Positions 1 to 9,499 of a DNA stretch of 64,000 bases are shown here, piece after piece (the stretch's first letter is position 1; the number at the start of each line of letters is the position of its first letter). A program made the translations under genes and the position numbers. The notes under the pieces were generated by a model. It ran no database searches. It saw nothing but the letters and a program-made list of their open reading frames with translations, and had not been told where the DNA came from. Source of the DNA: Xenorhabdus cabanillasii (GTDB taxonomy: Bacteria; Pseudomonadota; Gammaproteobacteria; Enterobacterales; Enterobacteriaceae); NCBI RefSeq assembly GCF_003386665.1, contig NZ_QTUB01000001.1, positions 3,658,001 through 3,722,000 of the forward strand, in the 5' to 3' direction.

Positions 1-1
1 C

Positions 2-3000
2 AATTTTGTTCACGTTCAGTGCCAGACCAATGAACTGACATCCTCTGACCGTGTACTGCAATTTACTTCTGTTGCCTTTGACACCACTGTCTCCGATATT
101 TTTGCCACGTTGGCGGTTGGTGCAACATTAGTTCTGCGTTCTCCGGATCTGCGAATTCCAGATATCACCTTTACCGAATTCCTGCGGGAACAACAAATCA
201 CCGTTTCCGATCTCCCGACTGCCTTCTGGCACTTATGGGTACAGGAGATGGCAGCAGGTCGTTGCGGTTTCAGCCCATATCTGCGTCTGGTGATCGTTGG
301 CGGTGAAAAAGCCGAACTCCGCCATTTCATGACCTGGCAATCCATGCCGGAAACTCATTCATGCCAATGGATTAACTCTTACGGCCCGACGGAAACTACG
401 GTTATCGCTACCGTCCTGAAGCTGGATAGCCATTCACCTTACATGGCAGAAACCCTGCCGATTGGTTACCCGCTCACCAATAGCCGGATCTATATTCTGG
501 ATAAAGACGGTCAACCTGTTCCTCTTGGTGTTGCCGGTGAAATCCATATCGGTGGAGCCGGTGTTGCCCGTGGTTATCTGAATCGTCCTGATCTTACCGC
601 CGAACGTTTTATCCCGGATACATTCAGTGAACAACCGAATGCCCGCATGTACAAAACCGGTGATTTAGGCCGCTGGCTACCGGACGGAACAATCGAATAT
701 CTGGAGCGCAATGATTTTCAGGTCAAGATCCGCGGATACCGTATTGAACTGGGAGAAATTGAAGCTCAGCTGTCGGCCTGTGATGGAGTCAAAGACGCTA
801 TCGTTATCGCGCGTGAAGATGAAAACGGTGACAAACGTCTGGTCGCATATCTGATACCACAACCGGAAATGCCATTAGATATTGTTCAACTACGTCAACA
901 GCTTGGCTCCCGTCTGATGGAATACATGCTGCCCAGCGCCTTTGTGGTTCTGGACGCCTTCCCGCTGACTCCGAACGGTAAACTGGATCGTCAGGCCCTG
1001 CCTGCACCGGATCGCTCTGCAATTGTCAGCCGTGAATATCAGGCTCCTCAAGGGGAAACTGAGCAACTCTTAGCAACTATCTGGCAGACTTTGTTGGGGT
1101 TAGAGCAAGTCGGACGATATGACAATTTCTTTGAATTGGGTGGACATTCACTGTTAGTGGTTAGTCTGATTGAACAGTTGCGCCAGCGCGGCTTTACTCT
1201 GGCAATCAGTGCTGTCTTCTCTTCTTCCTCATTGATGGCAATGGCAGAACGTTTGACAAAAACAACAGCAGGTGACTGCATTACCTGTGATGTACCAGCC
1301 AATCTTATTTCTGATGACTGTCAGGCTATCACACCGGATATGTTGCCGTTGGTCACACTGACACAAGACAACATTGACCAGATTGTGGATCAGGTTGCCG
1401 GGGGCATCGCCAATATTCAGGATATTTATCCATTGGGACCATTACAGGAAGGTATTCTGTTCCACCATTTGCTGGAAACAACCGGCGATACCTATCTGGA
1501 CAATCTGTTGATGACTTTCGACAACCGTACACGTCTGGATGCATTTTTGCAGACGGTGCAACAGGTCATTACCCGCCATGATATTCTGCGCAGTGCAGTG
1601 TACTGGGAAAATCTGCCGGAGCCGGTACAAGTGGTTCACCGCCACGTATCAATGCCTGTCACAGAGCTGGAATTGTCATCTGAAACTGATGCTGAACAAC
1701 AACTGCGCGGTTATACCGATCCTGACGTGGTACGTATGGATGTCACCAAAGCACCATTATTGTCCGCCAGCATCGCCAAAGATCCGCATAGTGACAGGTG
1801 GCTGTTATCCCTACTGCATCATCATTTAGTCTGCGATCATTTATCGCTGAAATTGGTATTTAATGAAGTCAATGCTTTGCTACAGGGAAAAAGTGAGCAA
1901 TTGCCAACACCTCTACCCTATCGCAATTTCATTGCCCAGACTAAAAATGTGCCGCTTGAACAACATCAGAGCTATTTCCGGCAACTGTTAGGTGATGTGG
2001 AAGAACCTACCCTGCCATTTGGTTTACTCGACGTTCAGAACAATGACGACATGATTGTGGAAGATGTCCTGACGCTGGATGATGATCTGGTTCAAATGAT
2101 CCAGCAATGTGCCCGCCAGCAGGGTGTCAGCACTGCGGTCTTGTTTCATGTCGCCTGGGCTCAGGTACTGGCACAATGCAGTGGTCGTGATGATGTTGTC
2201 TTCGGAACAGTTTTACTGGGAAGATTACAGAGTGGAGAAGAGACAGAGCGAATATTAGGGATGTTTATCAACACATTGCCTGTCCGGGTTATTCTGCGGG
2301 GACGCAATGTTCAACAAACGGTACAGGAAACTTATCGGCAACTCAGTACATTACTGATACATGAACAAGCCCCTTTGGCGATTGCTCAGCGTTGCAGTGG
2401 CATTCCCGCTTCTCTGCCGTTATTTAACAGTCTGCTTAATTTCCGTCATAGCTCAGATGAGTCTGACGAAGATGAACAGGAACTCTCATCAATCTGGGAA
2501 GGTATTGAAACACTCAATACGAAAGAGTCACGCAGCAATTATCCTTTATCACTGGATATTGATGCCTATGATGATGGATTTGAACTGACCGCTCAGTGTA
2601 ACCAGCAAATCGACCCTGCTCGCATTAATGCCTATGTGGTGACTGCACTAAGAGAATTGGTGACCGCACTGCAAAGCACACCGAAACAGGATATTCAGAC
2701 AATAACTATCCTGCCACCAGAAGAACACACTCAGTTAATGGTAGATTTCAACGGTGCTGAGATTGTTTATCCGCAAGATGTCCTGCTCCATCAGTTATTC
2801 GAACAACAGGCCGTTGTTTCACCTGATGCCATTGCCCTGATGAGTGGTGAAGGACAACTCAGTTACACTGAACTAAACCAACGTGCCAACCAGTTAGCTC
2901 ATGCCCTGATTGCCGCGGGTGTACAACCGAATGATCGGGTAGCTATTTGTGTTGAACGCAGTCTGGATATGATTATTGGTCTGTTCGGGATACTGAAAGC

Positions 3001-5419
3001 GGGTGCTGGTTATGTACCACTGGACACAGATTATCCGACCGAAAGGTTGAGCTATATTCTGGCGGACTGCAAACCGAAGTTATTACTGACTCAGCAACAT
3101 TTACAGAGCCGTCTGGCAACTGACGTACCGGTTTGGTTAATGGATGGTGAAGACTATTTAACTACCGTGGCACAACATTCCACCCACAATCCTGAACCGC
3201 ATCTGTCAGGGCTGGCTCCGCACCATCTGGCCTATATCATCTATACCTCCGGCTCTACCGGCCAGCCGAAAGGCGTTATGATTGAGCATCGTAATGTGGT
3301 CAATTTTGTTCATGTCCAACGCCAGACCAATGAACTGACACCTGCTGACCGTGTGCTGCAATTTACTTCCGTTGCGTTTGACACCACTGTCTCTGATATT
3401 TTTGCCACACTGGCAACCGGAGCAACCTTAATCCTGCGACCAGCTGATCTTCGTGTACCGGACAGCAACTTTGCCCGCTTCTTACGGGAACAGCAAATCA
3501 CCGTTACAGACCTCCCCACTGCCTTCTGGCATCAATGGGTACAGGAATTAGCCGCAGGACGGTGCGGTTTCAGTCCTTCTTTGCGTCTGGTTATTGTTGG
3601 GGGTGAAAAAGCGGAGCTTCACCATCTCAACCTCTGGAAATCGCTGCCTGAAACCCAATCCTGCCGCTGGATTAACTCCTATGGGCCAACGGAAACGACG
3701 GTCATCGCCACGGTATTAAAAGTAGATGGTCATTCCGCTTATATTGCTGCCACCCTGCCTGTTGGTTATCCATTAACTAATAGCCGCATTTATATTCTGG
3801 ATACACAGGGGCGACCTGTTCCTCTTGGTGTTGCCGGTGAAATCCATATTGGCGGCGCAGGTGTTGCCCGCGGTTATCTCAATCAACCTGAACTCACAGA
3901 GGAACGTTTTATTCCTGATCCATTCAGCCATCAGGCCGATGCAAGAATGTATAAAACCGGTGATTTAGGATGCTGGCTACCGGACGGTACAATTGAGTAT
4001 CTCGGACGCAACGATTTTCAGGTTAAGATCCGCGGATTCCGCATCGAACTGGGGGAAATTGAAGCCAGATTATTTAATTATCCCGGAATCAAAGACGCAA
4101 TTGTTATCGTGCGGGAAGACAATTTGCAAGAAAATATGCCCAATGATAAACGTCTGGTGGCCTATGTAGTACCACAACCAGAAACGACTATAGATCTGGA
4201 AAATCTGCGTGAGGCCTTACACACGAATTTAGCCAGTTATATGGTTCCCAGTGCTTTTGTGATCCTGGAGTCATTCCCGTTGACACCAAACGGCAAATTA
4301 GATCGTCGGGCATTACCGATACCGGATAAATCCGCTGTTATCAGTCGTGATTATGAAGCTCCTGTCGGAAAAACCGAGGAGATCATTGCAGAAATATGGC
4401 AGGACGTACTCAGGCTGGAACGTGCAGGACGACACGATCACTTCCTAGAGCTTGGTGGTCATTCCCTGTTAACTTTGCAAGTTGCTGTTCGTCTGCAACA
4501 GGTCTTAGGTAAAGATATCGGGATACGTGATCTGCTTGTCCATCCAACCATCAGTGAACTGGCTGCTTTTATTCAGTCAGACGCTGCACTTTCTCAACAA
4601 GAAAATCTGGTGACTATCCGTAAAGGCAATGGTGACATCTCACTGTTTCTTGTTCATGCGGTAGATGGAGATATTCACTATGCTTACGATCTTGCTCCTT
4701 ATATTGAAGACAGTGAGCTGTCAATTTATGGACTCGCGACCAGTGACTCCTACGCAGAAGAAGATGCACAACTCACCGTTAACAAAATGGCTCAAACATA
4801 TATTGCCTGTATCCGTCAGGTACAGGCTCATGGCCCTTATTATCTGGCAGGATGGTCATCAGGCGGAACTATTGCTTATGAAATAGCCTGCCAACTGGCC
4901 GCCGATGGTGAGGCAGTCAACTTTGTCGGATTACTGGATTCTGCTTCCAACTATCTGGAGTTCTTCACTCCAGAAGAACAACAAGCTGGAATACCATTTG
5001 AGAAAAGCACTACATTGCTTGAGTTACTGCCAGAAGGCATTCCTGAGCATTTCAGTGATGAACTGTATCGATTGGCTAAAAATCGTGATTACCATGCAAT
5101 GCTGACCTTTGCAGAACAGAACAATTTGCTACCACCACAAATCACGCTTGAGAATATCAACGATCTCCTGCAATTACGCCACAATATCGCTGTTGCAGCC
5201 TACAACTATACGCCATCCCCGGCAGTCGTAGACGTTACTCTATTCAGAGCAACCGAAGAAGCGGCTCAGGGAGATGCAACTCTTGGATGGGATAAAATTG
5301 TACCAAATGAACGACTGACTATTATCCCGATTAAAGGAGACCATGGTTCTATTGTGACGCAACCTAATATTCAGGATGTGGGTAAGGTATTACTTGAGGC
5401 AATTATAGAGAGGAAATAA
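2..5419 (+). CDS. Nonribosomal peptide synthetase, C-terminal part (A-T-C-A-T-TE), 5' end outside window
   Basis: The reading frame is open from base 2, so the gene starts before the window; 1805 residues are visible. Domains (residues counted from base 2): partial A domain to about 330 (YGPTETT, KTGDLGRW, NGKLDRQALP), T (FELGGHSL, near 380), C (about 440-880, HHHLVCDH), A (about 925-1435, YTSGSTGQPKG), T (LELGGHSL, near 1480), type I thioesterase (about 1543-1800, GWSSGG). The TE makes this the last synthetase of its line. The C domain begins with HHLLETTGD, which fits the HH[I/L]xxxxGD signature of dual epimerisation/condensation domains, so the residue loaded by the first A domain is probably turned into the D form. 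Both A domains show the same nine pocket residues in GrsA numbering (D,T,S,D,I,G,S,V,I), implying the same amino acid twice; the Asp in position four could suit a basic side chain, but I do not recognise the code. The two A domains are also similar in DNA at an offset of 3300 bases. Confidence 0.95.
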   Translation, partial: NFVHVQCQTNELTSSDRVLQFTSVAFDTTVSDIFATLAVGATLVLRSPDLRIPDITFTEFLREQQITVSDLPTAFWHLWVQEMAAGRCGFSPYLRLVIVGGEKAELRHFMTWQSMPETHSCQWINSYGPTETTVIATVLKLDSHSPYMAETLPIGYPLTNSRIYILDKDGQPVPLGVAGEIHIGGAGVARGYLNRPDLTAERFIPDTFSEQPNARMYKTGDLGRWLPDGTIEYLERNDFQVKIRGYRIELGEIEAQLSACDGVKDAIVIAREDENGDKRLVAYLIPQPEMPLDIVQLRQQLGSRLMEYMLPSAFVVLDAFPLTPNGKLDRQALPAPDRSAIVSREYQAPQGETEQLLATIWQTLLGLEQVGRYDNFFELGGHSLLVVSLIEQLRQRGFTLAISAVFSSSSLMAMAERLTKTTAGDCITCDVPANLISDDCQAITPDMLPLVTLTQDNIDQIVDQVAGGIANIQDIYPLGPLQEGILFHHLLETTGDTYLDNLLMTFDNRTRLDAFLQTVQQVITRHDILRSAVYWENLPEPVQVVHRHVSMPVTELELSSETDAEQQLRGYTDPDVVRMDVTKAPLLSASIAKDPHSDRWLLSLLHHHLVCDHLSLKLVFNEVNALLQGKSEQLPTPLPYRNFIAQTKNVPLEQHQSYFRQLLGDVEEPTLPFGLLDVQNNDDMIVEDVLTLDDDLVQMIQQCARQQGVSTAVLFHVAWAQVLAQCSGRDDVVFGTVLLGRLQSGEETERILGMFINTLPVRVILRGRNVQQTVQETYRQLSTLLIHEQAPLAIAQRCSGIPASLPLFNSLLNFRHSSDESDEDEQELSSIWEGIETLNTKESRSNYPLSLDIDAYDDGFELTAQCNQQIDPARINAYVVTALRELVTALQSTPKQDIQTITILPPEEHTQLMVDFNGAEIVYPQDVLLHQLFEQQAVVSPDAIALMSGEGQLSYTELNQRANQLAHALIAAGVQPNDRVAICVERSLDMIIGLFGILKAGAGYVPLDTDYPTERLSYILADCKPKLLLTQQHLQSRLATDVPVWLMDGEDYLTTVAQHSTHNPEPHLSGLAPHHLAYIIYTSGSTGQPKGVMIEHRNVVNFVHVQRQTNELTPADRVLQFTSVAFDTTVSDIFATLATGATLILRPADLRVPDSNFARFLREQQITVTDLPTAFWHQWVQELAAGRCGFSPSLRLVIVGGEKAELHHLNLWKSLPETQSCRWINSYGPTETTVIATVLKVDGHSAYIAATLPVGYPLTNSRIYILDTQGRPVPLGVAGEIHIGGAGVARGYLNQPELTEERFIPDPFSHQADARMYKTGDLGCWLPDGTIEYLGRNDFQVKIRGFRIELGEIEARLFNYPGIKDAIVIVREDNLQENMPNDKRLVAYVVPQPETTIDLENLREALHTNLASYMVPSAFVILESFPLTPNGKLDRRALPIPDKSAVISRDYEAPVGKTEEIIAEIWQDVLRLERAGRHDHFLELGGHSLLTLQVAVRLQQVLGKDIGIRDLLVHPTISELAAFIQSDAALSQQENLVTIRKGNGDISLFLVHAVDGDIHYAYDLAPYIEDSELSIYGLATSDSYAEEDAQLTVNKMAQTYIACIRQVQAHGPYYLAGWSSGGTIAYEIACQLAADGEAVNFVGLLDSASNYLEFFTPEEQQAGIPFEKSTTLLELLPEGIPEHFSDELYRLAKNRDYHAMLTFAEQNNLLPPQITLENINDLLQLRHNIAVAAYNYTPSPAVVDVTLFRATEEAAQGDATLGWDKIVPNERLTIIPIKGDHGSIVTQPNIQDVGKVLLEAIIERK

Positions 5420-5427
5420 AAACATAA

Positions 5428-5458
5428 ATCACGCCCGCAACAGCGGGCGTGATTTTTT
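5428..5458 (+). terminator. Rho-independent terminator of the NRPS gene
   Basis: An 11-bp perfect stem (ATCACGCCCGC with its complement) and a 4-base loop AACA is followed by a run of T, nine bases after the stop codon of the NRPS gene. Confidence 0.93.
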
Positions 5459-5459
5459 A

Positions 5460-5758
5460 TATTCTAATTAACCGGAGTTTCGTTTAAAAAGGGAGTTAAA
5501 GAGACCAGGGATCAACTTCAATTTTTATCAATGATAAATAAATTAGCGGAAACCAACAGACTCTAATTTACTTTAGACGGTCATTACAGAGATGTCGACA
5601 ATTTCTGCCAAAAATTTATATTTTTTGACATGGGTTCCATTTGGAAGAGGGGAAATTGTTTCGCCTTTTCGAGAGGCATAATGATAAGTTAATCAGATAA
5701 ATTATCTGCATTACTGTTACAATCGATAACACGATAACCTGATTCTCTGCCTGTTCTT
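5460..5758. other. Intergenic region between NRPS terminator and IS630-type element
   Basis: About 300 AT-rich bases with no supported gene. The left end of the IS630-type element should lie here, but I could not find a convincing terminal inverted repeat pair with the sequence after 6762. Confidence 0.4.
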
Positions 5759-6232
5759 ATGAAATCGAAGATAATACTTTCTGAGCCTGAACGAATCACA
5801 TTGCAACAACTTGCTTTGAATCATCCACATCGGGACATTCGTACGCGAGGAACGGGTTTGCTCATGCTTGCCAGAGGGATCAAGCCGTCCCAGATCACCG
5901 CTGAAATCGGATGCAGTCTCCGGGTTATCTATAATTGGGTTCACATGTGGCACAATTCAGGGATAGCGGGATTATTAGGTGGTCATGCCGGAGGCCGGTA
6001 TCTCGCCATGACGCCTGACATGATTGCCACTGCGGTCGAAGCGGCCAGCGCAGAGTCCCTGACACTCGCCCGGATAGCTCAGTGCGTTGAGGCAAAGCAT
6101 GGTGCCCTGCCTTGTACGCTTGAAACGCTGGCAAATACCCTGAAAAAGCAGGGGCTCACCTATAAACGAACCCGACTGTCGCTTAAAAAAAGCGTAACGA
6201 AACGGAGTTTGCTAAAAAATCCGCCTTGCTGA
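5759..6232 (+). CDS. IS630-family transposase, N-terminal frame (orfA)
   Basis: 157 residues carrying the helix-turn-helix DNA-binding region of IS630 transposases (residues about 20-75, including SLRVIYNWVHMW followed by a Gly-rich turn) and the linker to the catalytic domain. It stops at 6230-6232, where the catalytic frame (-1) is already open. On its own it would be a DNA-binding protein without catalytic residues; the full enzyme needs a -1 frameshift near residue 152. Confidence 0.85.
   Translation: MKSKIILSEPERITLQQLALNHPHRDIRTRGTGLLMLARGIKPSQITAEIGCSLRVIYNWVHMWHNSGIAGLLGGHAGGRYLAMTPDMIATAVEAASAESLTLARIAQCVEAKHGALPCTLETLANTLKKQGLTYKRTRLSLKKSVTKRSLLKNPPC
6214..6220 (+). promoter_or_regulatory. 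Programmed -1 frameshift site (A AAA AAT)
   Basis: In the orfA frame the codons are CTA AAA AAT, giving the canonical slippery heptamer A AAA AAT. A -1 slip here enters the orfB frame (AAA AAA TCC) and joins the DNA-binding and catalytic parts. A second A-run at 6185-6191 is a weaker alternative. IS630 elements are known to use this kind of shift. Confidence 0.7.
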
Positions 6233-6762
6233 ATAAAATTAAGGCTGGAGCACAGTTAGGCCATTACCGTCTGCTCTATTTCGATGAGGCGGGTTTTGCC
6301 GCGTCTCCTCCGGTGCAATATGGATGGAGTCCACGGGGTAAGCCCCATAAAACTGAGCCTCGAGAGCATGACAGACGGTCAGTTCTGGGGGCGTTAAATT
6401 ACACGGATAACACGCTGTTTTACCAGACAACGTCAGGCAGTATCACGCGCGATGACGTGATTGATTTTTTAGAGCAGGTCGCCAAACAAGGGGACAACCG
6501 CCTGACATTTTTAGTGTTGGATAATGCGCGTATCCATCACGGGATCGAAGAACAAATCAGAAATGGCTGGTTACGAGAACACAACATGTTTTTATTCTAT
6601 CTTCCCGCTTACAGCCCAGAGCTGAATTTGATTGAGATCGTCTGGAAACAGGCCAAATACCATTGGCGACGTTTTATCACTTGGACTCAGAATACAATGG
6701 AGCATGAATTAAATACTTTATTGAAAGGTTATGGCGACCAATTTGCAATTAACTTTTCTTGA
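6226..6762 (+). CDS. IS630-family transposase, catalytic DDE frame (orfB)
   Basis: 178 residues from the first methionine-type start, although the frame is open from 6187 and is most likely translated by frameshift from orfA. Catalytic motifs are visible in order: YFDEAG (first Asp), VLDNARIHH (second Asp) and YSPELNLIE (Glu). Length and motif spacing match the DDE domain of IS630 transposases, and no internal stop is present, so the element may still be active. Confidence 0.85.
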   Translation: MLNKIKAGAQLGHYRLLYFDEAGFAASPPVQYGWSPRGKPHKTEPREHDRRSVLGALNYTDNTLFYQTTSGSITRDDVIDFLEQVAKQGDNRLTFLVLDNARIHHGIEEQIRNGWLREHNMFLFYLPAYSPELNLIEIVWKQAKYHWRRFITWTQNTMEHELNTLLKGYGDQFAINFS

Positions 6763-7106
6763 GTACTTAATAATGAATGTTAAGATAATGCTTAATGATT
6801 TTGTCATGTATTTCAATGAATTTTGAAAAAATATTTATCTCACCAGTTTCGTCAAGTGTTACATAAGCTCAGGTTGTATTATTCTGTACGCTATGTGTAA
6901 CGTTTACTGACAATATCAAGTCTACCCGCCAATACCTTTCTGTTTGTAGTGATATTTATAAATATTAATATCATCAGCCCCCATTTTTGATATTGATCAT
7001 ATGTAAAACTGCTGTAGAGTCGCAAATCGACAAACACAAAAATCCATTATCGTTATTTTAATTTTTTATTAATAGTAAGGTTGATCACTTTTGGATTTAT
7101 CATGAC
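6763..7106. other. Intergenic region and probable promoter region of the 7.1-18 kb cluster
   Basis: About 340 very AT-rich bases. No gene seen. It must hold the right end of the IS element and the promoter for the radical SAM gene, but I could not assign either with confidence. Confidence 0.4.
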
Positions 7107-8147
7107 GTGGAAAATAATATGGAAGAAACCATCGCCATTGCGAAGTATCCTATTGGTCTGAACCCGGCAAGGTTGTTTGCCGTACCTAAACTTAACTATG
7201 CGTTTATACGTATCAATAATATTTGTAATGCGCGTTGCGAATTTTGCGATGTCTGGCAAACGGCTCAGATTGATGCACATAAACAAATAGACATGGTTAA
7301 ACTCTGGCAAGAACTGGAGGCACTCTCACCACAGGAAGTCAATATTCATGGGGGTGAAGCCTTTTTATCAAAAGATTTTCTGGCTATTTTGGATTGTAAT
7401 AAAAATACACCGATTTCTATTACTACCAATGGAACGGCTTTATCAAAAAAGATTTTCAATCGTATACAAAATAAAAGCCATCTTGTCAGAAAATTTTATA
7501 TTTCCATTGATCATGTAGAACCTGAAAAAAATGGTGAATCGCGCGGCATTCGTTGGTTAACAAACAATCTTTATGATGCAATGGAATATATTAAGCAGGA
7601 AATACCGGCTTCGATTATTGTCGTCAATCATGTTGTGACTTCACTAAATTATGACACTATCGATAAGTTTCTGCTTAAAATGGCTGAACTGGGCGTTGAT
7701 GGTGTTAATCTGATCCCGATTAAAGATTACCCTCTGCTATTTTTAAATACGGCTCAAATTAAATTATTTATGCAGAAAATAACGACCCTGTTGGAAAATA
7801 AACAAATTTCACGTCATTTATTCATGGATGCCAACTACGAAATTTTCGGCCGCAATGAGGAAGATTATTCCCGCGCTGAAATGGGGAATTACAACGCTTC
7901 CAGCAAAAAAGCTTGTGCTATTCCACTGACAACACTATTCATTGATGCTGTAACAGGAAATGTTTACCCTTGCGATACTACGATGTATCGACCCAACCCT
8001 GAGCAGTATATTATGGGCAATGTTCTGGAGCATTCGCTGCACGATATTTGGCATGGTGATAAGTTCTCGCTGTTCCGTAAAAAAATGTATCCCGTCATCA
8101 CTTGCGATTGTATTAAAGGCTGTGATCCTGCCAATAGATTAAGGTAA
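7107..8147 (+). CDS. Radical SAM protein with C-terminal cysteine cluster
   Basis: 346 residues from a GTG at 7107; an ATG at 7119 is an equally good start. The cluster motif CNARCEFC (CxxxCxxC, residues about 37-44) binds the SAM-cleaving 4Fe-4S centre. A Gly-rich stretch NIHGGEAF follows, as in the radical SAM core. The last 70 residues hold several Cys (CAIPLT, YPCDT, CDCIKGCD), typical of SPASM/twitch domains that bind an extra cluster. First gene of a plus-strand cluster, four bases before the ATP-grasp gene. In blasticidin S and mildiomycin pathways a radical SAM enzyme (BlsE, MilG) decarboxylates the cytosylglucuronate sugar; a similar role here is inference from the neighbourhood, and a dehydrogenase of the BtrN type or a peptide-modifying enzyme are alternatives. 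Confidence 0.88.
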   Translation: MENNMEETIAIAKYPIGLNPARLFAVPKLNYAFIRINNICNARCEFCDVWQTAQIDAHKQIDMVKLWQELEALSPQEVNIHGGEAFLSKDFLAILDCNKNTPISITTNGTALSKKIFNRIQNKSHLVRKFYISIDHVEPEKNGESRGIRWLTNNLYDAMEYIKQEIPASIIVVNHVVTSLNYDTIDKFLLKMAELGVDGVNLIPIKDYPLLFLNTAQIKLFMQKITTLLENKQISRHLFMDANYEIFGRNEEDYSRAEMGNYNASSKKACAIPLTTLFIDAVTGNVYPCDTTMYRPNPEQYIMGNVLEHSLHDIWHGDKFSLFRKKMYPVITCDCIKGCDPANRLR

Positions 8148-8151
8148 CACG

Positions 8152-9495
8152 ATGTCTCTAGAAATACATATCAATAATCAGGCCAGTTTTCATCGCGGGC
8201 AGCCGACGATTTTCTGTATGCCGGATATCAAAGACAGTGAACGTTTTATTCAATTATGTTATCAACATAATGTAAATATGCTTCTGTTGATCAAGAAAAA
8301 ATGGCTGGACTCAACGGATTGTTCTTCAGCGTTGGCATATTTAGTGGTTGATGATCCGTTGGCTAATCATGCCGACAGAAGAATAATCGAGGCGCTGAAA
8401 CAGGTCCAAAAAACACTATCAATGACTACCGGACCCATTCACATCGACTATTTTATGGCTTTTTCTGAGCTGCATGTTGAATTGATGGCGACGATCGCAG
8501 CTCATATTAACCATGATATTCACCTTATTGAGGTGGCCCGATCATTTAGGGATAAGTGGATAATGCGCAAGATTGCCAATGAACATGGGCTTGATTGTCC
8601 CAAATTCACTCTGGCATCAGAGATGCTCATCTCCCCTGAACATTTCGAGGCGTTTACCGAATCAGTCGAGAATGCCGCCAAACACAAGGGCAATCAAGTC
8701 GGTTTTATTGTAAAGCCTCGCTCATTTTGGGGATCGATGGGTGTTACAGCATATTCAGACCGCACTTCTTTGCTCTGTGCATTACAGAAACTGGATTCCC
8801 CGGAAGAGTATCTGGTTGAGGAAAAAATCCAGGGCAAGTTACTGCATGTTGATACCGCCGTTTTCCAGCATAAGATACTCTATCAAGGCATCGGCGTTTA
8901 CGCTTGTTCATTACTCTTTGCCGATCAAACCGAACCCGGTCATTTTATGTGGCATACCATGTTGCCGGATTCTCCGGACAGCCACAGGTTGTTTGAATTT
9001 AACCGACGAGTATTGCAGGCATTCAATCTCGAATACGGTTTTACCCATACTGAAATTTTTATTGAAGAAAATACCGATAATTTGATACTTTGCGAAACCG
9101 CATCGCGTCCACCCGGACTCAGACTATTCGACCTTCATGCACAAGCCGATCATAGACATGCCTTTGATGTCTTTATCAACGCATTGATTTCTCAGTCTTC
9201 GATTAACAACACGCCTTCTTTCTCCACCAGGCACGCCGATCCCAATTGTATTGGCATGATCATTTTTAACCCACCGATTGGCAAAGTAGATGCCATAACA
9301 CCTGTAGACGAAATTATTGATGAGCATGTTATTGAATGGGAACAGTATGCCAAAACCGGCAATTATTTCTCCAACACCCATTATACTGAAAAAATGGGCT
9401 ATATTATTTGCTCTGCCAAAAACGAACATGAGTGTCTGCAACATTTAAATAATTACAAAACTAAATTCCACTATACAACCATAAAAAAAGATTAA
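8152..9495 (+). CDS. ATP-grasp carboxylate-amine ligase
   Basis: 447 residues. The central and C-terminal parts show the ATP-grasp fold: VKPRSFWGSMGV (ATP-binding Lys and loop), YLVEEKIQGKLLHVD (the EE at the nucleotide pocket) and HTEIFIEENTDNLILCETASRPPG (metal-binding acidic residues and the ligase Arg). Such enzymes activate a carboxylate as acyl phosphate and couple it to an amine. The spacing to its neighbours is four bases on each side, so it is co-transcribed with the radical SAM and exporter genes. In a biosynthetic cluster without an NRPS module it is the most likely enzyme to attach an amino acid or build a dipeptide. Substrates cannot be read from the sequence. Confidence 0.88.
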   Translation: MSLEIHINNQASFHRGQPTIFCMPDIKDSERFIQLCYQHNVNMLLLIKKKWLDSTDCSSALAYLVVDDPLANHADRRIIEALKQVQKTLSMTTGPIHIDYFMAFSELHVELMATIAAHINHDIHLIEVARSFRDKWIMRKIANEHGLDCPKFTLASEMLISPEHFEAFTESVENAAKHKGNQVGFIVKPRSFWGSMGVTAYSDRTSLLCALQKLDSPEEYLVEEKIQGKLLHVDTAVFQHKILYQGIGVYACSLLFADQTEPGHFMWHTMLPDSPDSHRLFEFNRRVLQAFNLEYGFTHTEIFIEENTDNLILCETASRPPGLRLFDLHAQADHRHAFDVFINALISQSSINNTPSFSTRHADPNCIGMIIFNPPIGKVDAITPVDEIIDEHVIEWEQYAKTGNYFSNTHYTEKMGYIICSAKNEHECLQHLNNYKTKFHYTTIKKD

Positions 9496-9499
9496 TGCG

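Larger units (their letters stand above)
5759..6762 (+). mobile_element. IS630-family insertion sequence, two-frame transposase
   Basis: Two overlapping frames together make one IS630/Tc1-type transposase of about 330 residues: helix-turn-helix half first, DDE catalytic half second. The frames are joined by a slippery heptamer at 6214-6220. Terminal repeats and the expected TA duplication were not resolved, so the limits given are only those of the coding part. It sits between an NRPS end and the nucleoside-type cluster. Confidence 0.85.

Noticed and set aside
5690..6800. Terminal inverted repeats for the first IS630 element
   Set aside because: Only weak partial matches between the flanks, not better than expected in AT-rich DNA.
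7107..8147. Radical SAM gene as the maturase of a ribosomal peptide (RiPP)
   Set aside because: I saw no small precursor gene with suitable spacing next to it, and no RiPP recognition domain; the cluster content fits sugar-nucleoside chemistry better.
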